DNA of 40,486 nucleotides from an uncultured Pseudomonadota bacterium (GCA_903835655.1 CAILNT010000082.1:1-40486); one strand, 5' to 3'; counted from the stretch's first letter, positions 24,447-34,258 are shown. Notes: generated by a model not told the origin, from the letters alone. A program made the numbers and translations.

Positions 24447-27194
24447 ATGATTTCTACTCTACTCAAAAAAGTCTTCGGAAGTCGCAACGACCGCCTGTTG
24501 AAGCAATACCGGGGCGCGGTCGCCAAGGTCAATCTCCTGGAGACGGCTTACAAGGCGCTCAGCGATGAACAACTGCGCGACAAGACCGCCGAATTCAGGG
24601 CGCGCCTGGAAAAAGGCGAGACCCTGGAGTCGCTCCAGCCGGAAGCCTTCTCGGCGGTGCGCGAAGCCGCAGTGCGGGTGCTCGGGCTGCGCCATTTCGA
24701 CGTGCAGCTGATCGGCGGCATGGCGCTCAACGACGGCAAGATCGCGGAGATGCGCACCGGCGAAGGCAAGACCCTGATGGCCACCCTGTCCGCCTATCTC
24801 AATGCCCTGTCCGGCCGCGGCGTGCACATCGTCACCGTCAACGACTACCTGGCGTCGCGCGATGCCGAGACGATGGGGCGGATCTACGGCTTCCTCGGGC
24901 TCAGCGTGGGCTGCAACCTGTCCCAGCTCGACCATGAGGAAAAGCAGGCCGCCTACGCTGCCGACATCACCTATGGCACCAACAACGAGTTCGGCTTCGA
25001 CTATCTGCGCGACAACATGGTGTTCGAGCCGTCGCAGCGGGTGCAGCGGCCGCTCAACTACGCCATCGTCGACGAGGTGGACTCGATCCTGATCGACGAG
25101 GCCCGCACGCCGCTGATCATCTCCGGCCAGGCCGACGACAACGTTACCCTGTACCAGGCGATGAACGCCGTGCCGCCGCGCCTGGAGCGGCAGGAACGGG
25201 AATACAAGGAAGACGAGCCGCTGGAGAAGCGCGGCCCCGTGGGCGATTATGTGGTGGACGAGAAGCAGCACCAGGTGACCTTGACCGAGCGCGGTCATGA
25301 GCGGGTAGAAGCCATCCTCGCGGAAATAGGCATCCTCGCCCCGGGAAGTAGCCTCTACGAGCCTGGAAACATCACCCTGATGCATCACGTCTACGCCGCG
25401 CTGCGCGCCCACGTGCTGTATTTCAAGGATCAGCATTACGTGGTCCAGGACAACGAAGTCATCATCGTCGACGAGTTCACCGGTCGCCTGATGCAGGGCA
25501 GACGCTGGTCCGACGGCCTGCACCAGGCGGTGGAAGCCAAAGAAGGCGTGGCGATCCAGCGCGAGAACCAGACGCTGGCCTCGATCACCTTCCAGAACTT
25601 CTTCCGCATGTACAAGAAGCTGTCCGGCATGACCGGCACGGCCGACACCGAAGCCTACGAATTCCAGCAGATCTACGGCCTGGAGACGGTGATCATCCCG
25701 ACCAACGTGCCGATGATCCGCCGCGACATGAACGATCTGGTCTATCGCACCGCCGACGAGAAATGGAAGGCGGTGATCGAGGACATCCGCGATTGTCACC
25801 AGCGTGGCCAGCCCGTGCTGGTGGGTACCACCTCCATCGAGGTGAACGAATTCCTCTCGACCCTGCTGAAGAAGGCGGGCCTGCCGCATCAGGTGCTCAA
25901 CGCCAAGCAACACGAAAAGGAAGCGCAGGTGGTTGCGCAGGCCGGCCTGCCCGGCGGCATTACCATCGCCACCAACATGGCCGGCCGCGGTACCGACATC
26001 GTCCTGGGCGGCAGCATCAACAAGGAGCTCGACCAGATTCGCCTGGACGTAAGCCTTTCCGACGCGGAAAAAGCTGCGCGCACGGCAGCCCTCAAGGACG
26101 CATGGAAGCCGCTCCACGCCACGGTCATCGCCGCCGGCGGCTTGCATATCATCGGCACCGAACGCCATGAGTCGCGCCGCGTCGACAACCAGTTGCGTGG
26201 CCGCAGCGGCCGCCAGGGCGATCCGGGCTCCTCGCGCTTCTACCTCTCGCTGGACGACCCGCTGCTGCGCATCTTCGGCGGCGAGCGCCTGAAATCCATC
26301 ATGGACAGGCTGAAGATGCCTGAGGACGAGGCCATCGAGCATCCCATGGTCAACCGCTCCCTGGAGTCGGCGCAGCGCAAGGTGGAGCAGCGCAACTTCG
26401 ACATCCGCAAGCAATTGCTGGAATATGACGACGTCGCCAACGATCAGCGCAAGGTCATCTACACGCAACGCAACGAACTGCTGGAAACCGACGACATCCA
26501 TGAGGGCATACTCGGCATGCGCGCCCAGGTGCTCAATGACTGCATCAGCGCCCACGTGCCTCCTGGAAGCCTGGCCGAGCAGTGGGACGCGGACGGTCTG
26601 ACGCAAACGCTGGCCGGGCAATACCTGCTCGCCTGCCCTATCCGGGAATGGCTGGACGCGGACGAACACCTGGGCGAACCAGGTGTGCGCAGCCGCATCG
26701 TCGAGATCGCCAACCAGGCCTACGAAGAGAAGGTCGCACTCGCCGGCGCGCCCGCGATGCGCAACTTCGAACGCGCCATGCTGCTGCAAAGCCTGGACAG
26801 CCACTGGCGCGAGCATCTGGCGGCGATGGATCATCTGCGCCAGGGCATCCACCTGCGCGGCTACGCGGCCAAGAACCCGAAGCAGGAATACAAGCGCGAA
26901 GCCTTCGAACTGTTCGAGCGCATGCTGGGCAGCATCGCGGCGGAAGTCACTCAGGTCACCCTCACCGTGCAGATTCGCGGCGCGGAGGATGTGGAAGACG
27001 TGGACGTGCATGAAGACCTGAGCAATGTGCAGTACCACCACGCCGACTACGAGGAAGCTCTGGCCAGCGTCGCCGAAGAAATCATGGCCAGCCCACAACC
27101 CTTCGCGCGCGATTACGCCAAGGTTGGCCGCAATGACCCTTGCCCTTGCGGTTCCGGCAAGAAATACAAGCACTGCCACGGAAAACTGGCTTAA
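24447..27194 (+). CDS. secA: SecA preprotein translocase ATPase
   Basis: 915 residues from the ATG at 24447 ([16 protein letters not shown]), the start conserved in SecA homologues; it has no clear ribosome site, while an in-frame ATG at 24396 with a G-rich leader would add 17 unusual residues. Walker [16 protein letters not shown]-type [42 protein letters not shown], helical scaffold, and C-terminal zinc motif [14 protein letters not shown]. SecA drives exported proteins, including the PEP-CTERM and adhesin precursors here, through SecYEG. It is full length. The intergenic region to the divergent DciA-like gene is about 120 bases. Confidence 0.98.
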   Translation: MISTLLKKVFGSRNDRLLKQYRGAVAKVNLLETAYKALSDEQLRDKTAEFRARLEKGETLESLQPEAFSAVREAAVRVLGLRHFDVQLIGGMALNDGKIAEMRTGEGKTLMATLSAYLNALSGRGVHIVTVNDYLASRDAETMGRIYGFLGLSVGCNLSQLDHEEKQAAYAADITYGTNNEFGFDYLRDNMVFEPSQRVQRPLNYAIVDEVDSILIDEARTPLIISGQADDNVTLYQAMNAVPPRLERQEREYKEDEPLEKRGPVGDYVVDEKQHQVTLTERGHERVEAILAEIGILAPGSSLYEPGNITLMHHVYAALRAHVLYFKDQHYVVQDNEVIIVDEFTGRLMQGRRWSDGLHQAVEAKEGVAIQRENQTLASITFQNFFRMYKKLSGMTGTADTEAYEFQQIYGLETVIIPTNVPMIRRDMNDLVYRTADEKWKAVIEDIRDCHQRGQPVLVGTTSIEVNEFLSTLLKKAGLPHQVLNAKQHEKEAQVVAQAGLPGGITIATNMAGRGTDIVLGGSINKELDQIRLDVSLSDAEKAARTAALKDAWKPLHATVIAAGGLHIIGTERHESRRVDNQLRGRSGRQGDPGSSRFYLSLDDPLLRIFGGERLKSIMDRLKMPEDEAIEHPMVNRSLESAQRKVEQRNFDIRKQLLEYDDVANDQRKVIYTQRNELLETDDIHEGILGMRAQVLNDCISAHVPPGSLAEQWDADGLTQTLAGQYLLACPIREWLDADEHLGEPGVRSRIVEIANQAYEEKVALAGAPAMRNFERAMLLQSLDSHWREHLAAMDHLRQGIHLRGYAAKNPKQEYKREAFELFERMLGSIAAEVTQVTLTVQIRGAEDVEDVDVHEDLSNVQYHHADYEEALASVAEEIMASPQPFARDYAKVGRNDPCPCGSGKKYKHCHGKLA

Positions 27195-27246
27195 CGGCAA
27201 CACTAGGGGCAAGAGTCCTTGCTCCTTGAACCTCGATCCTGAATCC

Positions 27247-27477
27247 ATGCCCTACTACATCTACAAGATCGGTGGCCCGCTCAACATCCTGGAAAAGCTG
27301 GGTCAGGCGGGCAGCTACAAGGAAGCCAAGGCACTGGCCAACGAATTGCGCCGCGGCCTCGACCCGGGTACCGGCCGCACGGTGAAGATGATCTTTGCCG
27401 AGAACGAGCTGGCCGCCGAGGACACGCTCTCGCAGCCACGCGAACTCGATACCTCACTGGCCGGCGACGACTACTGA
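27247..27477 (+). CDS. Small conserved protein of unknown function
   Basis: 76 residues, starting MPYYIYKIGGPLNIL. It resembles a short protein found in many beta- and gammaproteobacteria with a MP(Y/F)YxYKI start, a helical middle (GSYKEAKALANELRR) and a VKMIFAENELAAEDTLSQPRE end; I know no function for it. It begins 52 bases after secA. The gap contains an imperfect 7-bp hairpin without a T-run, so read-through from secA is possible. The frame is open upstream, but that part overlaps secA and is shadow. Confidence 0.8.
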   Translation: MPYYIYKIGGPLNILEKLGQAGSYKEAKALANELRRGLDPGTGRTVKMIFAENELAAEDTLSQPRELDTSLAGDDY

Positions 27478-27496
27478 CGTCGTGGGAGACCTCCCC

Positions 27497-27934
27497 ATGT
27501 CCGGCTACAACGAGGAAGCCTACAAACAGGCGCGCGACGCGGCGATCAACCGCCCCTGCCCGTTCGAGCGGGCACTCTTGTCGCGCTGCGTGAGTTGCAT
27601 GCACGCGCGCAAGCTGTTGCTGGCGGAACGGGAGGTCATCTCCTGCGGCCACGAAACCGCCCATCTGGTTTGCAAGGCGTTTCACGAAGCCTTGCACCAG
27701 AACGCCCGTTTCGCCTTGCACATGGACGCAGACCAGCCCTGGCCCTTCGCCAAGGAAATCCGTGCACAGTGCGGTGGTGTGCTGGGCCTGAAGGACATCC
27801 TGAATCAGGACCATGCCGATGTCGCTGCGCTGATCGCCGTGGCCACACAGCGTTTCGGTGGCATGGATCGATTTCCCTATTCGGAAATCATGCGCGCCGT
27901 GGTGCACTACGAGCCGCGCAAGAAGCGGACCTAG
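27497..27934 (+). CDS. Cysteine-rich conserved protein, unknown function
   Basis: 145 residues from the ATG at 27497, with GGGAG at good spacing; only 19 bases after the 76-residue gene. Cysteines are arranged C-x9-C-x2-C-x14-C-x8-C in the first half (PCPFERALLSRCVSCMHARK, then SCGHETAHLVC), followed by a single further Cys in RAQCGG. The pattern suggests a zinc or iron-sulfur site. The second half (LKDILNQDHADVAALIAVA, FPYSEIMRAVVHYEP) looks helical. I do not recognise the family. Confidence 0.72.
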   Translation: MSGYNEEAYKQARDAAINRPCPFERALLSRCVSCMHARKLLLAEREVISCGHETAHLVCKAFHEALHQNARFALHMDADQPWPFAKEIRAQCGGVLGLKDILNQDHADVAALIAVATQRFGGMDRFPYSEIMRAVVHYEPRKKRT

Positions 27935-27953
27935 TCGGCGTTTCGCGGGAGGC

Positions 27954-29417
27954 TCAATCCCGGCCGGGATCGATCTCCCCCAGTAGTTCGCGCAGCTTGA
28001 ATCCGAGGAGGCGCGCCTCTTTATCCCAGGGGCGGCTGTAGCCGAGGCGTTTTTCCACCCATTTCTCGAAGGAGCGGCGCGGGGCGATGCCGAGAGCGCC
28101 ATCGTGGTGTTCCACCGGTTTGTCGGGGTTGCCGCCCCAGGCGACTTCATGGATGTGTTCCAGGCGGCAGAAATAGACACGCAGGTCGCCGGTTCTGCCG
28201 TATTTCACGCGCACGGCCAGTGCGCCGGCGATTTCCGAGAGGGGGTAGTCGGGCACCTGCTGCGACAGGTTGTCGCTCGCCCAAACGAATTCTCCCTGGC
28301 GCTCCCGGAACCAGCCATCGAGGGCGGTCAGCGCGCCGGCTTCGAAAGGCTTCCCTGCGCTGCTGTGGGATTCGCCCAGGCACAGGGTGACGCCATCGGC
28401 CTGGAATTCCCTGAGTAGCCAGGCGCCGAGCTCGGGCCAAGCGGACAGCATGTCACCATGGCGTTGCAGCAGACACCTTGCCGCGTCGAGGTGGCGTCCC
28501 AGGCCATCGAGCCATTGCATGCGCCGCCGCAATTGATAGGCGCTGACGGCAATGGCATGGCCGCGCACGAGTTGGTGGGCCAGTTCCAGCGCCGCGAGCG
28601 AGGGTTGCCGCGGTGCATCGTGGTGGCAGGCGATGAGTGCGGTGAGCGTGCCACCGACGATCAACGGGAATGACAGCGATGCGCGCACGCCCATATTGGT
28701 GAGATAGATCCGATGCACGGCGGAGACGCTGCGCAGGTCGGAGCAGGCCAGATCCGGCTGCGCGGCCTCCCGACCGAGCACGGGCACCGGCTTGCTCGCC
28801 GCGTCGGGAATCAGGTGCCAGGGATTTTTCAGATACAGCGCGCGGGCGATCTGGGGAATGTCGCTGGCGGGAAAACGCAGCCCGAGATAGCTGCCGTAGA
28901 TTTCGTCCAGGCGGGCCTCGGCGATCACTTCGCCGTCGCCCTCCTCGCGAAATTGGTAGTACATCACGCGCCGAAATCCGGTCATTTCGGCGATGAGGCG
29001 CACCAACTCGCTCCTCGACGCGGCCAGTTCAGCCTCGTCGCGCGGCGTTTCGGGCAGCGGCGCCGGGTAGGACGGCTGCGCGTCCGGGTGATGCCGCGTC
29101 AATTCCACGGCCACGGCGCCGTGTCCATTGCGGCTGGCGACCAGGTCGAGCAAGCCGAGCGGCGCATGCAGCGCGGCTTCCAGCGCCAGGCGCGAGCCAG
29201 CCTTTGGCGACAGCATCAGCAGCGCCGCCGCCAGATTTTCCGGTGCGGGCAGGCCGAGCAGGGCTTCGGCCGGTGTATCCAGCCATTCGGCCACGTTCGC
29301 GGCGACATGGCTGACCCGCCCGTCCGGGGCGATGACCAGCAGAGTGCCATGTGCCAGGATGGCGCCGGAAAATTGCAGGGGTTCGCGCTCGCAGGCAGCG
29401 AGAAAGCTTCTATCCAT
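27954..29417 (-). CDS. Stand-alone bacteriophytochrome sensory module (PAS-GAF-PHY)
   Basis: 487 residues, all photosensor. PAS (1-115) with the bilin-attaching cysteine at C9 in ACEREPLQFSGAILAHG; GAF (about 135-300) with VMYYQF, GEVIAEARLDEIYGSYLGLR, FPASDIPQIA (D186) and LRSVSAVHRIYLTNMGVRAS plus H265/H266; PHY (about 305-487) with the tongue motifs WGGNPDKP (427-434) and PRRSF (446-450). All residues expected for biliverdin binding and red/far-red switching are present. It ends soon after PHY, so there is no histidine kinase, GGDEF or other output domain. Its start overlaps the upstream CheR-GGDEF-EAL gene by 8 bp, suggesting that enzyme is the output partner. No heme oxygenase gene for biliverdin is visible in the window. 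Confidence 0.93.
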   Translation of the reverse strand: MDRSFLAACEREPLQFSGAILAHGTLLVIAPDGRVSHVAANVAEWLDTPAEALLGLPAPENLAAALLMLSPKAGSRLALEAALHAPLGLLDLVASRNGHGAVAVELTRHHPDAQPSYPAPLPETPRDEAELAASRSELVRLIAEMTGFRRVMYYQFREEGDGEVIAEARLDEIYGSYLGLRFPASDIPQIARALYLKNPWHLIPDAASKPVPVLGREAAQPDLACSDLRSVSAVHRIYLTNMGVRASLSFPLIVGGTLTALIACHHDAPRQPSLAALELAHQLVRGHAIAVSAYQLRRRMQWLDGLGRHLDAARCLLQRHGDMLSAWPELGAWLLREFQADGVTLCLGESHSSAGKPFEAGALTALDGWFRERQGEFVWASDNLSQQVPDYPLSEIAGALAVRVKYGRTGDLRVYFCRLEHIHEVAWGGNPDKPVEHHDGALGIAPRRSFEKWVEKRLGYSRPWDKEARLLGFKLRELLGEIDPGRD

Positions 29418-32400
29418 GAGACGGGTTCCTTGCGATCAGCTCTTGGTAGGCGGCCGCCTCGAGCGGTCTTGACAGCAGGAAGCCCTGGACGCCTTCGCAG
29501 CCATGCTTTCCTAGCCAGGCGAGCTGAAGTTCGGTCTCCACGCCCTCTGCCACGGTCTTTAGTTCCAACGCCTGGGCCAGCCCCAGCACGGCACGGGCTA
29601 TGGCTTCGTCTTCCTTGTCCTGGCCCAGCCCGTCGACGAAGCTCTTGTCGATTTTCAGTTCCGTCAGCGGCAGCCGCTTGAGGTAACCGAGCGAGGAATA
29701 GCCGGTGCCGAAATCGTCGATCGATATGCCCAGGCCAGCCCGGTGCAGGCTGGCGAGATTGTGGTTCACTTGCGGGCTGTTTTCCAGCAGCGCGCCTTCG
29801 GTCACCTCCGCGATCAAGAGTTCCGGCGGCACCTGGTGGCTGCGCAGCAGTTCGAGAAAGCATTCCGCGTAGCCCGCCTCCCGGATGCAGCGTGGGGAGA
29901 GGTTCACGGCCACCGGCGGCAATTTCAGCCCGAGCGCTTGCCAGGCCGCGATCTGCTGGACCAGCAGGTGACTCACCGCCATCCCGATCTCCAGGATCAG
30001 GGGGCTGGCCTCGGCTACCGGGATGAACTCGGCGGGGGAAACCTCGCCCAGTTCAGGGTCGTGCCAGCGCAGCAGCGCTTCCGCACCCATCAGGGGGCGG
30101 CCTTGGCCGAGGCCGAACTTGGGCTGATACACTAGGCGCAGGCGTTCCTGGAGCAAGGCCTCGCGCAGATGGCTTTCCAGCTTCGCCCGCTTGAGCAGGC
30201 GTACATGCAGCTCCGGCTTGAAGAATTCGATGCGTTGCCGGCCCTCTTCCTTGGCGCGATACATGGCGCTGTCGGCGGCCTTGATCAGCATGGTGCTGTC
30301 GCTGCCGTCGTCGGGATAGAAGGCGATCCCGATGCTGGCGGTGACGAAGAGCGCGTGGGCATCGATTTCGTAGGGGGCGGAAAGCACGTCGAGTATGCGC
30401 TGGCCGACCTGATTGGCGATTTCATCGCTCGCTTCCCGCAGGATCGCGGTGAATTCGTCTCCGCCCAGGCGCGCCACCGTGTCCACGTCTCGCACCACCT
30501 CGTGCAGGCGATTGGCGGCTTGTTGCAACAGCGCATCGCCGACGTTGTGTCCCCGCGTATCGTTGATGGTCTTGAAGTTGTCCAGGTCGATGAATAGCAG
30601 CGCGAACCGCGTGTTGTCTCGCCGCGCCTGCGCCTGGGCGTGGCGCAGGTGATCCTGGAACAGGGCGCGGTTGGGCAGGCCAGTGAGCGTGTCGTGGGTG
30701 GCAAGGTACTCCGCCTTGTGTTGCGACTCCTTGATGCTGGTGATGTCGGAAAACACAGCGACGAAATGCAAAGGGGTGCAGTCGTCGTCGTCCACCCGAT
30801 TGATGGTGAGCCATTCCGGAAAGACCTCGCCATTCTTGCGCCGGTTCCAGATCTCTCCCTGCCAGAAACCGGTAGCATCGAGCGCCCGCCACATCGCAGC
30901 GTAGAAGTCGTTGCCATGGCGGCCGGAATTCAGCAGATTCACCGACCGCGCCAGCGCCTCCTCGGGGGCGTAGCCGGTGATCCTGGTAAACGCCGGGTTG
31001 ACGCTCTGGATGATGCCTGCCGGGTCGGTCACCAGGATGGCTTCGCCCGCTTGTTCGAACACTCGCGCGGTGATGCGCAACTGTTCCTCGGCATGCTTGG
31101 CAAGGGTGATGTCTTCCACCTCGGTGATGAACGCGGTGAGCGTGCCGTCCTCATCCCGGATCGCCTGATGCACGCTGCGCAGATGATGCTGACTGCCGTT
31201 CAGTCGCACCTGGTGTTCCCCGGTGACCGCGCTTTGCCTGCGCAGTGCTTCCATATCCATGCTGCGTAGCGCCGAGGCCTGTTCCGGGGCGAGCAGATGG
31301 AAATCGGTCTTGCCGGAATAGGTCTGCTCGTCCAGTCCGAACAAATTCAGGAAGCGCTGATTGGCGAACTGGTACGCCCCGCTTGGATCCTTCATCGCGA
31401 AACTCACCGTGGTCTTGCGCATCAGCGCGGCGAGGCGTTGCTCTGACTCCTTCAACTCGGCCTGGACTCGGGTGATGTCGCTGACGTCGATCAAGGTGAC
31501 TACCAGGGACACCACTTCGCCGGCCTTGTCGAACCCGGGGGAGACCGCCAGACGCAGGGTGCGTTGGTCCTGGATGGTGAGCATTTCTTCGCGCACGCCA
31601 TGCACCAGCACTCGGGCCAGCAGGGTTTCCAGTTCGCCGATACGGTTCGCTATGGGCGAACGCGCTACATGCTGGCGCAAGGCGGAGGGACGCAGATTGA
31701 AACGGCGCCCGGCCGGGGCATTGAAACGCATGAGTTGCATGGCGCGGTCGAACAGCAGGATGGGGAAGTCCAGTGCGTCATAGAGATGCGCGTATTCCGT
31801 GGAGAGGCTGGAATAATCGGTGGTCCTGATGTTCAACTCTTCGTTCAGGCTGATCAGTTCCGTGTTGGCCGCTTCCAGTTCCTCGTTGGTCGCCCGCAAT
31901 TCCTCGTTGGCTACCTGGGCTTCCTCACTGGCGGCGGCCATCTCCCGGGCCAGGGTCAGCGCATGCTTGCGGGCGGCGAGCAGTTCGTCCGGCCGCTCGT
32001 CGCACCCAGGCTCCACCCCGTCTTCCGGGAGAAACAGCACGAGCAGCGCCTCCGTGCCCGCCGCGGTGATCGGGGCGACATGGATGCGCACCCCGTCCTG
32101 TCCCAGCATGCACAGTTCGCCGCGTTGTGGCCTGCCCTGGCGTTTGCAGCGCTGTATCAGGCTCGGCAATTCGCCGCGCAGGGGTGGGATGACCTCGCCG
32201 ATCGACGCATGGGTCGCCCCCTTCGGGAACTTCAGGTAGCGATCCACCGGGCCGACCGTGTGCAGGATGTTGCCCTCCAGATCACAGAGCGCCGCGGTCA
32301 GGGTGAAATGCCCGGCCAGGACGGACAGCAGGTGTTCGAGCTTGGGATCCTGGCGCCGCGCGGCAACGGGCTCCGGCTCGCTCGCCTTGCGAAACAGTCG

Positions 32401-33252
32401 CCCGCCGGGTTCTGACTGGATGAACAGCGACGCGGCCTGGGCTATGCCTTCGGAGCGGCCGAGAAATAGCGTGCCCCGCGCGCCCAGCCCGAAGTGAAAG
32501 GCCCGCAAGACCCTGCCCTGCAACGGTTTGTCGAAGTAGATCAGCACATTGCGGCAGGCGACGAGGTCCATGTGCAGGAACGGCGGGTCGCTCACCAGGT
32601 TGTGGCGCGTGAACACGACCATGTCGCGCAGCGTCTTCCCCATCGCGTAGCCGTGGTCGAGCAGGCGGCAATACCGTTCGAGCAGGCTTGGCGCCACCTC
32701 GGACATCGCCGCGACCGGATAGATGCCGCGCCTGGCGATGTCGAGCGAGTGGGCATCGACATCGGTGGCGAAGATCTGCACCCGGGATTGCGGCAGGCGC
32801 TCGCCCAGCGACTCGGCGAACAACATGGCGATCGAATAGGCTTCTTCGCCGCTGGCGCAGCCAGCCACCCAGGCGCGAATCTCGCCCCCTGGCTGCTTGC
32901 TCGTGCAAATCTCGTCGATCACCTGTCTTAGTGCCTCGAACGCTTCGCCATCCCGGAAGAAGGCGGTCACCGGAATCAGGATGTCGTGCGTCAATCGTTC
33001 CTGTTCCTCGGGGTCGCGCGCGACCAGGTCGAGGTAGGCGGCAAGGTCGGCGCTGCCCGTGGCGAGTTCGCGCCGGTGTATGCGACGCAGCAGTACGCGG
33101 GTCTTGTAGCCGGAAAAATCGAAGTGCAGGTTTTCCCGCAACAGCGACAACAGGCGTTCGAGCAGGTTCGGCGGCGCTTCCTCCGCGCCCGCCGCGGCGC
33201 CGATCCCCACCACATGGACCCGGTCGTCGACTTCGCCGTCGGGCGCGCTCAA
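29410..33252 (-). CDS. CheR-PAS-GGDEF-EAL signalling protein
   Basis: 1280 residues from a TTG at 33252 that overlaps the stop of the MerR gene (TTGA). Rough order: a short VVGIGAAAG segment like the start of a CheB domain (13-22); CheR methyltransferase (25-290; WVAGCASGEEAYSIAM, CRNVLIYFD); PAS-like domain (300-415); coiled coil (425-480; VANEELRATNEELEAANTE); three PAS domains (485-850); GGDEF (860-1015) with LARLGGDEF intact and I-site RDVD five residues before it; EAL (1025-1275) with EALLRW, EVTEGALLE, DDFGTGYSSL and KIDKSFVDG, all intact. It can in principle both make and break cyclic-di-GMP, and the CheR part may methylate a partner. Transcribed between a B12-photoreceptor-type regulator and a phytochrome. 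Confidence 0.92.
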   Translation of the reverse strand: MSAPDGEVDDRVHVVGIGAAAGAEEAPPNLLERLLSLLRENLHFDFSGYKTRVLLRRIHRRELATGSADLAAYLDLVARDPEEQERLTHDILIPVTAFFRDGEAFEALRQVIDEICTSKQPGGEIRAWVAGCASGEEAYSIAMLFAESLGERLPQSRVQIFATDVDAHSLDIARRGIYPVAAMSEVAPSLLERYCRLLDHGYAMGKTLRDMVVFTRHNLVSDPPFLHMDLVACRNVLIYFDKPLQGRVLRAFHFGLGARGTLFLGRSEGIAQAASLFIQSEPGGRLFRKASEPEPVAARRQDPKLEHLLSVLAGHFTLTAALCDLEGNILHTVGPVDRYLKFPKGATHASIGEVIPPLRGELPSLIQRCKRQGRPQRGELCMLGQDGVRIHVAPITAAGTEALLVLFLPEDGVEPGCDERPDELLAARKHALTLAREMAAASEEAQVANEELRATNEELEAANTELISLNEELNIRTTDYSSLSTEYAHLYDALDFPILLFDRAMQLMRFNAPAGRRFNLRPSALRQHVARSPIANRIGELETLLARVLVHGVREEMLTIQDQRTLRLAVSPGFDKAGEVVSLVVTLIDVSDITRVQAELKESEQRLAALMRKTTVSFAMKDPSGAYQFANQRFLNLFGLDEQTYSGKTDFHLLAPEQASALRSMDMEALRRQSAVTGEHQVRLNGSQHHLRSVHQAIRDEDGTLTAFITEVEDITLAKHAEEQLRITARVFEQAGEAILVTDPAGIIQSVNPAFTRITGYAPEEALARSVNLLNSGRHGNDFYAAMWRALDATGFWQGEIWNRRKNGEVFPEWLTINRVDDDDCTPLHFVAVFSDITSIKESQHKAEYLATHDTLTGLPNRALFQDHLRHAQAQARRDNTRFALLFIDLDNFKTINDTRGHNVGDALLQQAANRLHEVVRDVDTVARLGGDEFTAILREASDEIANQVGQRILDVLSAPYEIDAHALFVTASIGIAFYPDDGSDSTMLIKAADSAMYRAKEEGRQRIEFFKPELHVRLLKRAKLESHLREALLQERLRLVYQPKFGLGQGRPLMGAEALLRWHDPELGEVSPAEFIPVAEASPLILEIGMAVSHLLVQQIAAWQALGLKLPPVAVNLSPRCIREAGYAECFLELLRSHQVPPELLIAEVTEGALLENSPQVNHNLASLHRAGLGISIDDFGTGYSSLGYLKRLPLTELKIDKSFVDGLGQDKEDEAIARAVLGLAQALELKTVAEGVETELQLAWLGKHGCEGVQGFLLSRPLEAAAYQELIARNPSHG

Positions 33253-34178
33253 GGGCTGCTCGCAACGCTTGCCGGCATGCCCGACGCCCGCGTGGCCGGC
33301 CTGCGACGCAGCGCCTCCAGGCCCTGCTCCAGCGTGGCCAGAGGTAGCGTGCCGCTGGTGCCAGCACGCATGCGTGCGGCACCGGCTCCACCCGCCCAAA
33401 TCTCGACCCCAGCGCCCAATTCACGGCGCAAGGCATCGAGCGCGGGCCCTATGCGGCGCCGCGGGTAAGCGCTACTGAAGGATAGCGCCACCACGTCGAC
33501 GTCGTGCGCGCGTGCGGCCAGGGCGATGGCTTGCACGGGGGTTTGTGTGCCGAGCGAGATGCAATAGGCTTCGTGCAGGGAAAACAACGCCGCAGCCATC
33601 AGGATGCCCAGGCCATGTTCTTCACCGGGCAGGGTCGTGAGCAATACGCGCGGGGCATACCCGGCCCCGTTCAGTTGGTTGGCCATGTTGCGCAACACGC
33701 ACTGGATGACCTCGCTGTAGGCATGTTCTTCGTGCAAATCGAGTTCACCGCGCGCCCACGCATCGCCCACTGCCGTGTTCAACGGTACGATGATGTCCAG
33801 GACAAATCGCTCCGTACCCAGGCTCATGTGCTCCCGCAGCAACTGCTGGCGCAGGCCCTCCGGGCCATCGTTGCGCAGTCTGACCAGGAAAATCGCACAC
33901 GCTTCGTGGCGCGCATCGGGGGCTTTACGGGCGAATGCGGCCAGCGCGTCTTCGTCCTGGCCGACCAGTTGCGATGGACGCATGCCCGTGTCCATCAGGC
34001 GTTTGATCAGGCGCAGCCGCTCCACCTGTTGCGGCGGATAACGACGCGTCCGCCTGCCGTCGCGCAAGGGGGCCGGAAAACCGTAACGGCCTTCCCACTT
34101 GCGCAGGACATCCATGGACAACCCGGTCTCTCGTTCCACTTCGGAGATACCGATGTTCGGACTGGATCGTGGCTTCAT
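33249..34178 (-). CDS. CarH/LitR-type B12-binding MerR regulator
   Basis: 309 residues. MerR winged helix-turn-helix (about 5-75: IGISEVERETGLSMDVLRKW, RTRRYPPQQVERLRLIKRL), a four-helix bundle (about 95-170) carrying W141-x9-E151-H152, and a cobalamin-binding domain (about 177-290) with E186-x-H188-x-x-G191 in LPGEEHGLGIL. The W-x9-EH and ExHxxG motifs are the two signatures of the light-sensing adenosylcobalamin repressors CarH/LitR. In that family the dark AdoCbl-bound tetramer represses, and light breaks the Co-C bond and releases DNA. First gene of an overlapping operon with the CheR-GGDEF-EAL protein and phytochrome; candidate operator dyads lie 56-80 bases upstream of its ATG, so autoregulation is likely. 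Confidence 0.9.
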   Translation of the reverse strand: MKPRSSPNIGISEVERETGLSMDVLRKWEGRYGFPAPLRDGRRTRRYPPQQVERLRLIKRLMDTGMRPSQLVGQDEDALAAFARKAPDARHEACAIFLVRLRNDGPEGLRQQLLREHMSLGTERFVLDIIVPLNTAVGDAWARGELDLHEEHAYSEVIQCVLRNMANQLNGAGYAPRVLLTTLPGEEHGLGILMAAALFSLHEAYCISLGTQTPVQAIALAARAHDVDVVALSFSSAYPRRRIGPALDALRRELGAGVEIWAGGAGAARMRAGTSGTLPLATLEQGLEALRRRPATRASGMPASVASSP

Positions 34179-34233
34179 GGGCTGACTCAGGGAGTGCCAC
34201 CGGCAACAGTAAGGTTTATCGACATGGTAAATC

Positions 34234-34258
34234 CAAATCGAGATTTGTCTACGACAAA
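34234..34258. promoter_or_regulatory. Overlapping dyads, candidate B12-MerR operator
   Basis: Two perfect inverted repeats share bases: CAAATC-GA-GATTTG (34234-34247) and TTTGTC-TAC-GACAAA (34244-34258). They lie 56-80 bases upstream of the MerR-type regulator. The spacing and position suit a repressor operator, but I know of no exact consensus match. Confidence 0.45.

Noticed and set aside
27195-27246. Hairpin after secA as terminator
   Set aside because: Stem is only 7 bp with a wobble pair and there is no T-run after it.
24459-27248. 929-codon open frame on the strand opposite secA
   Set aside because: Exactly antisense to secA, low-complexity Val/Leu/His/Gln-rich translation with no family features; a product of high GC codon bias.
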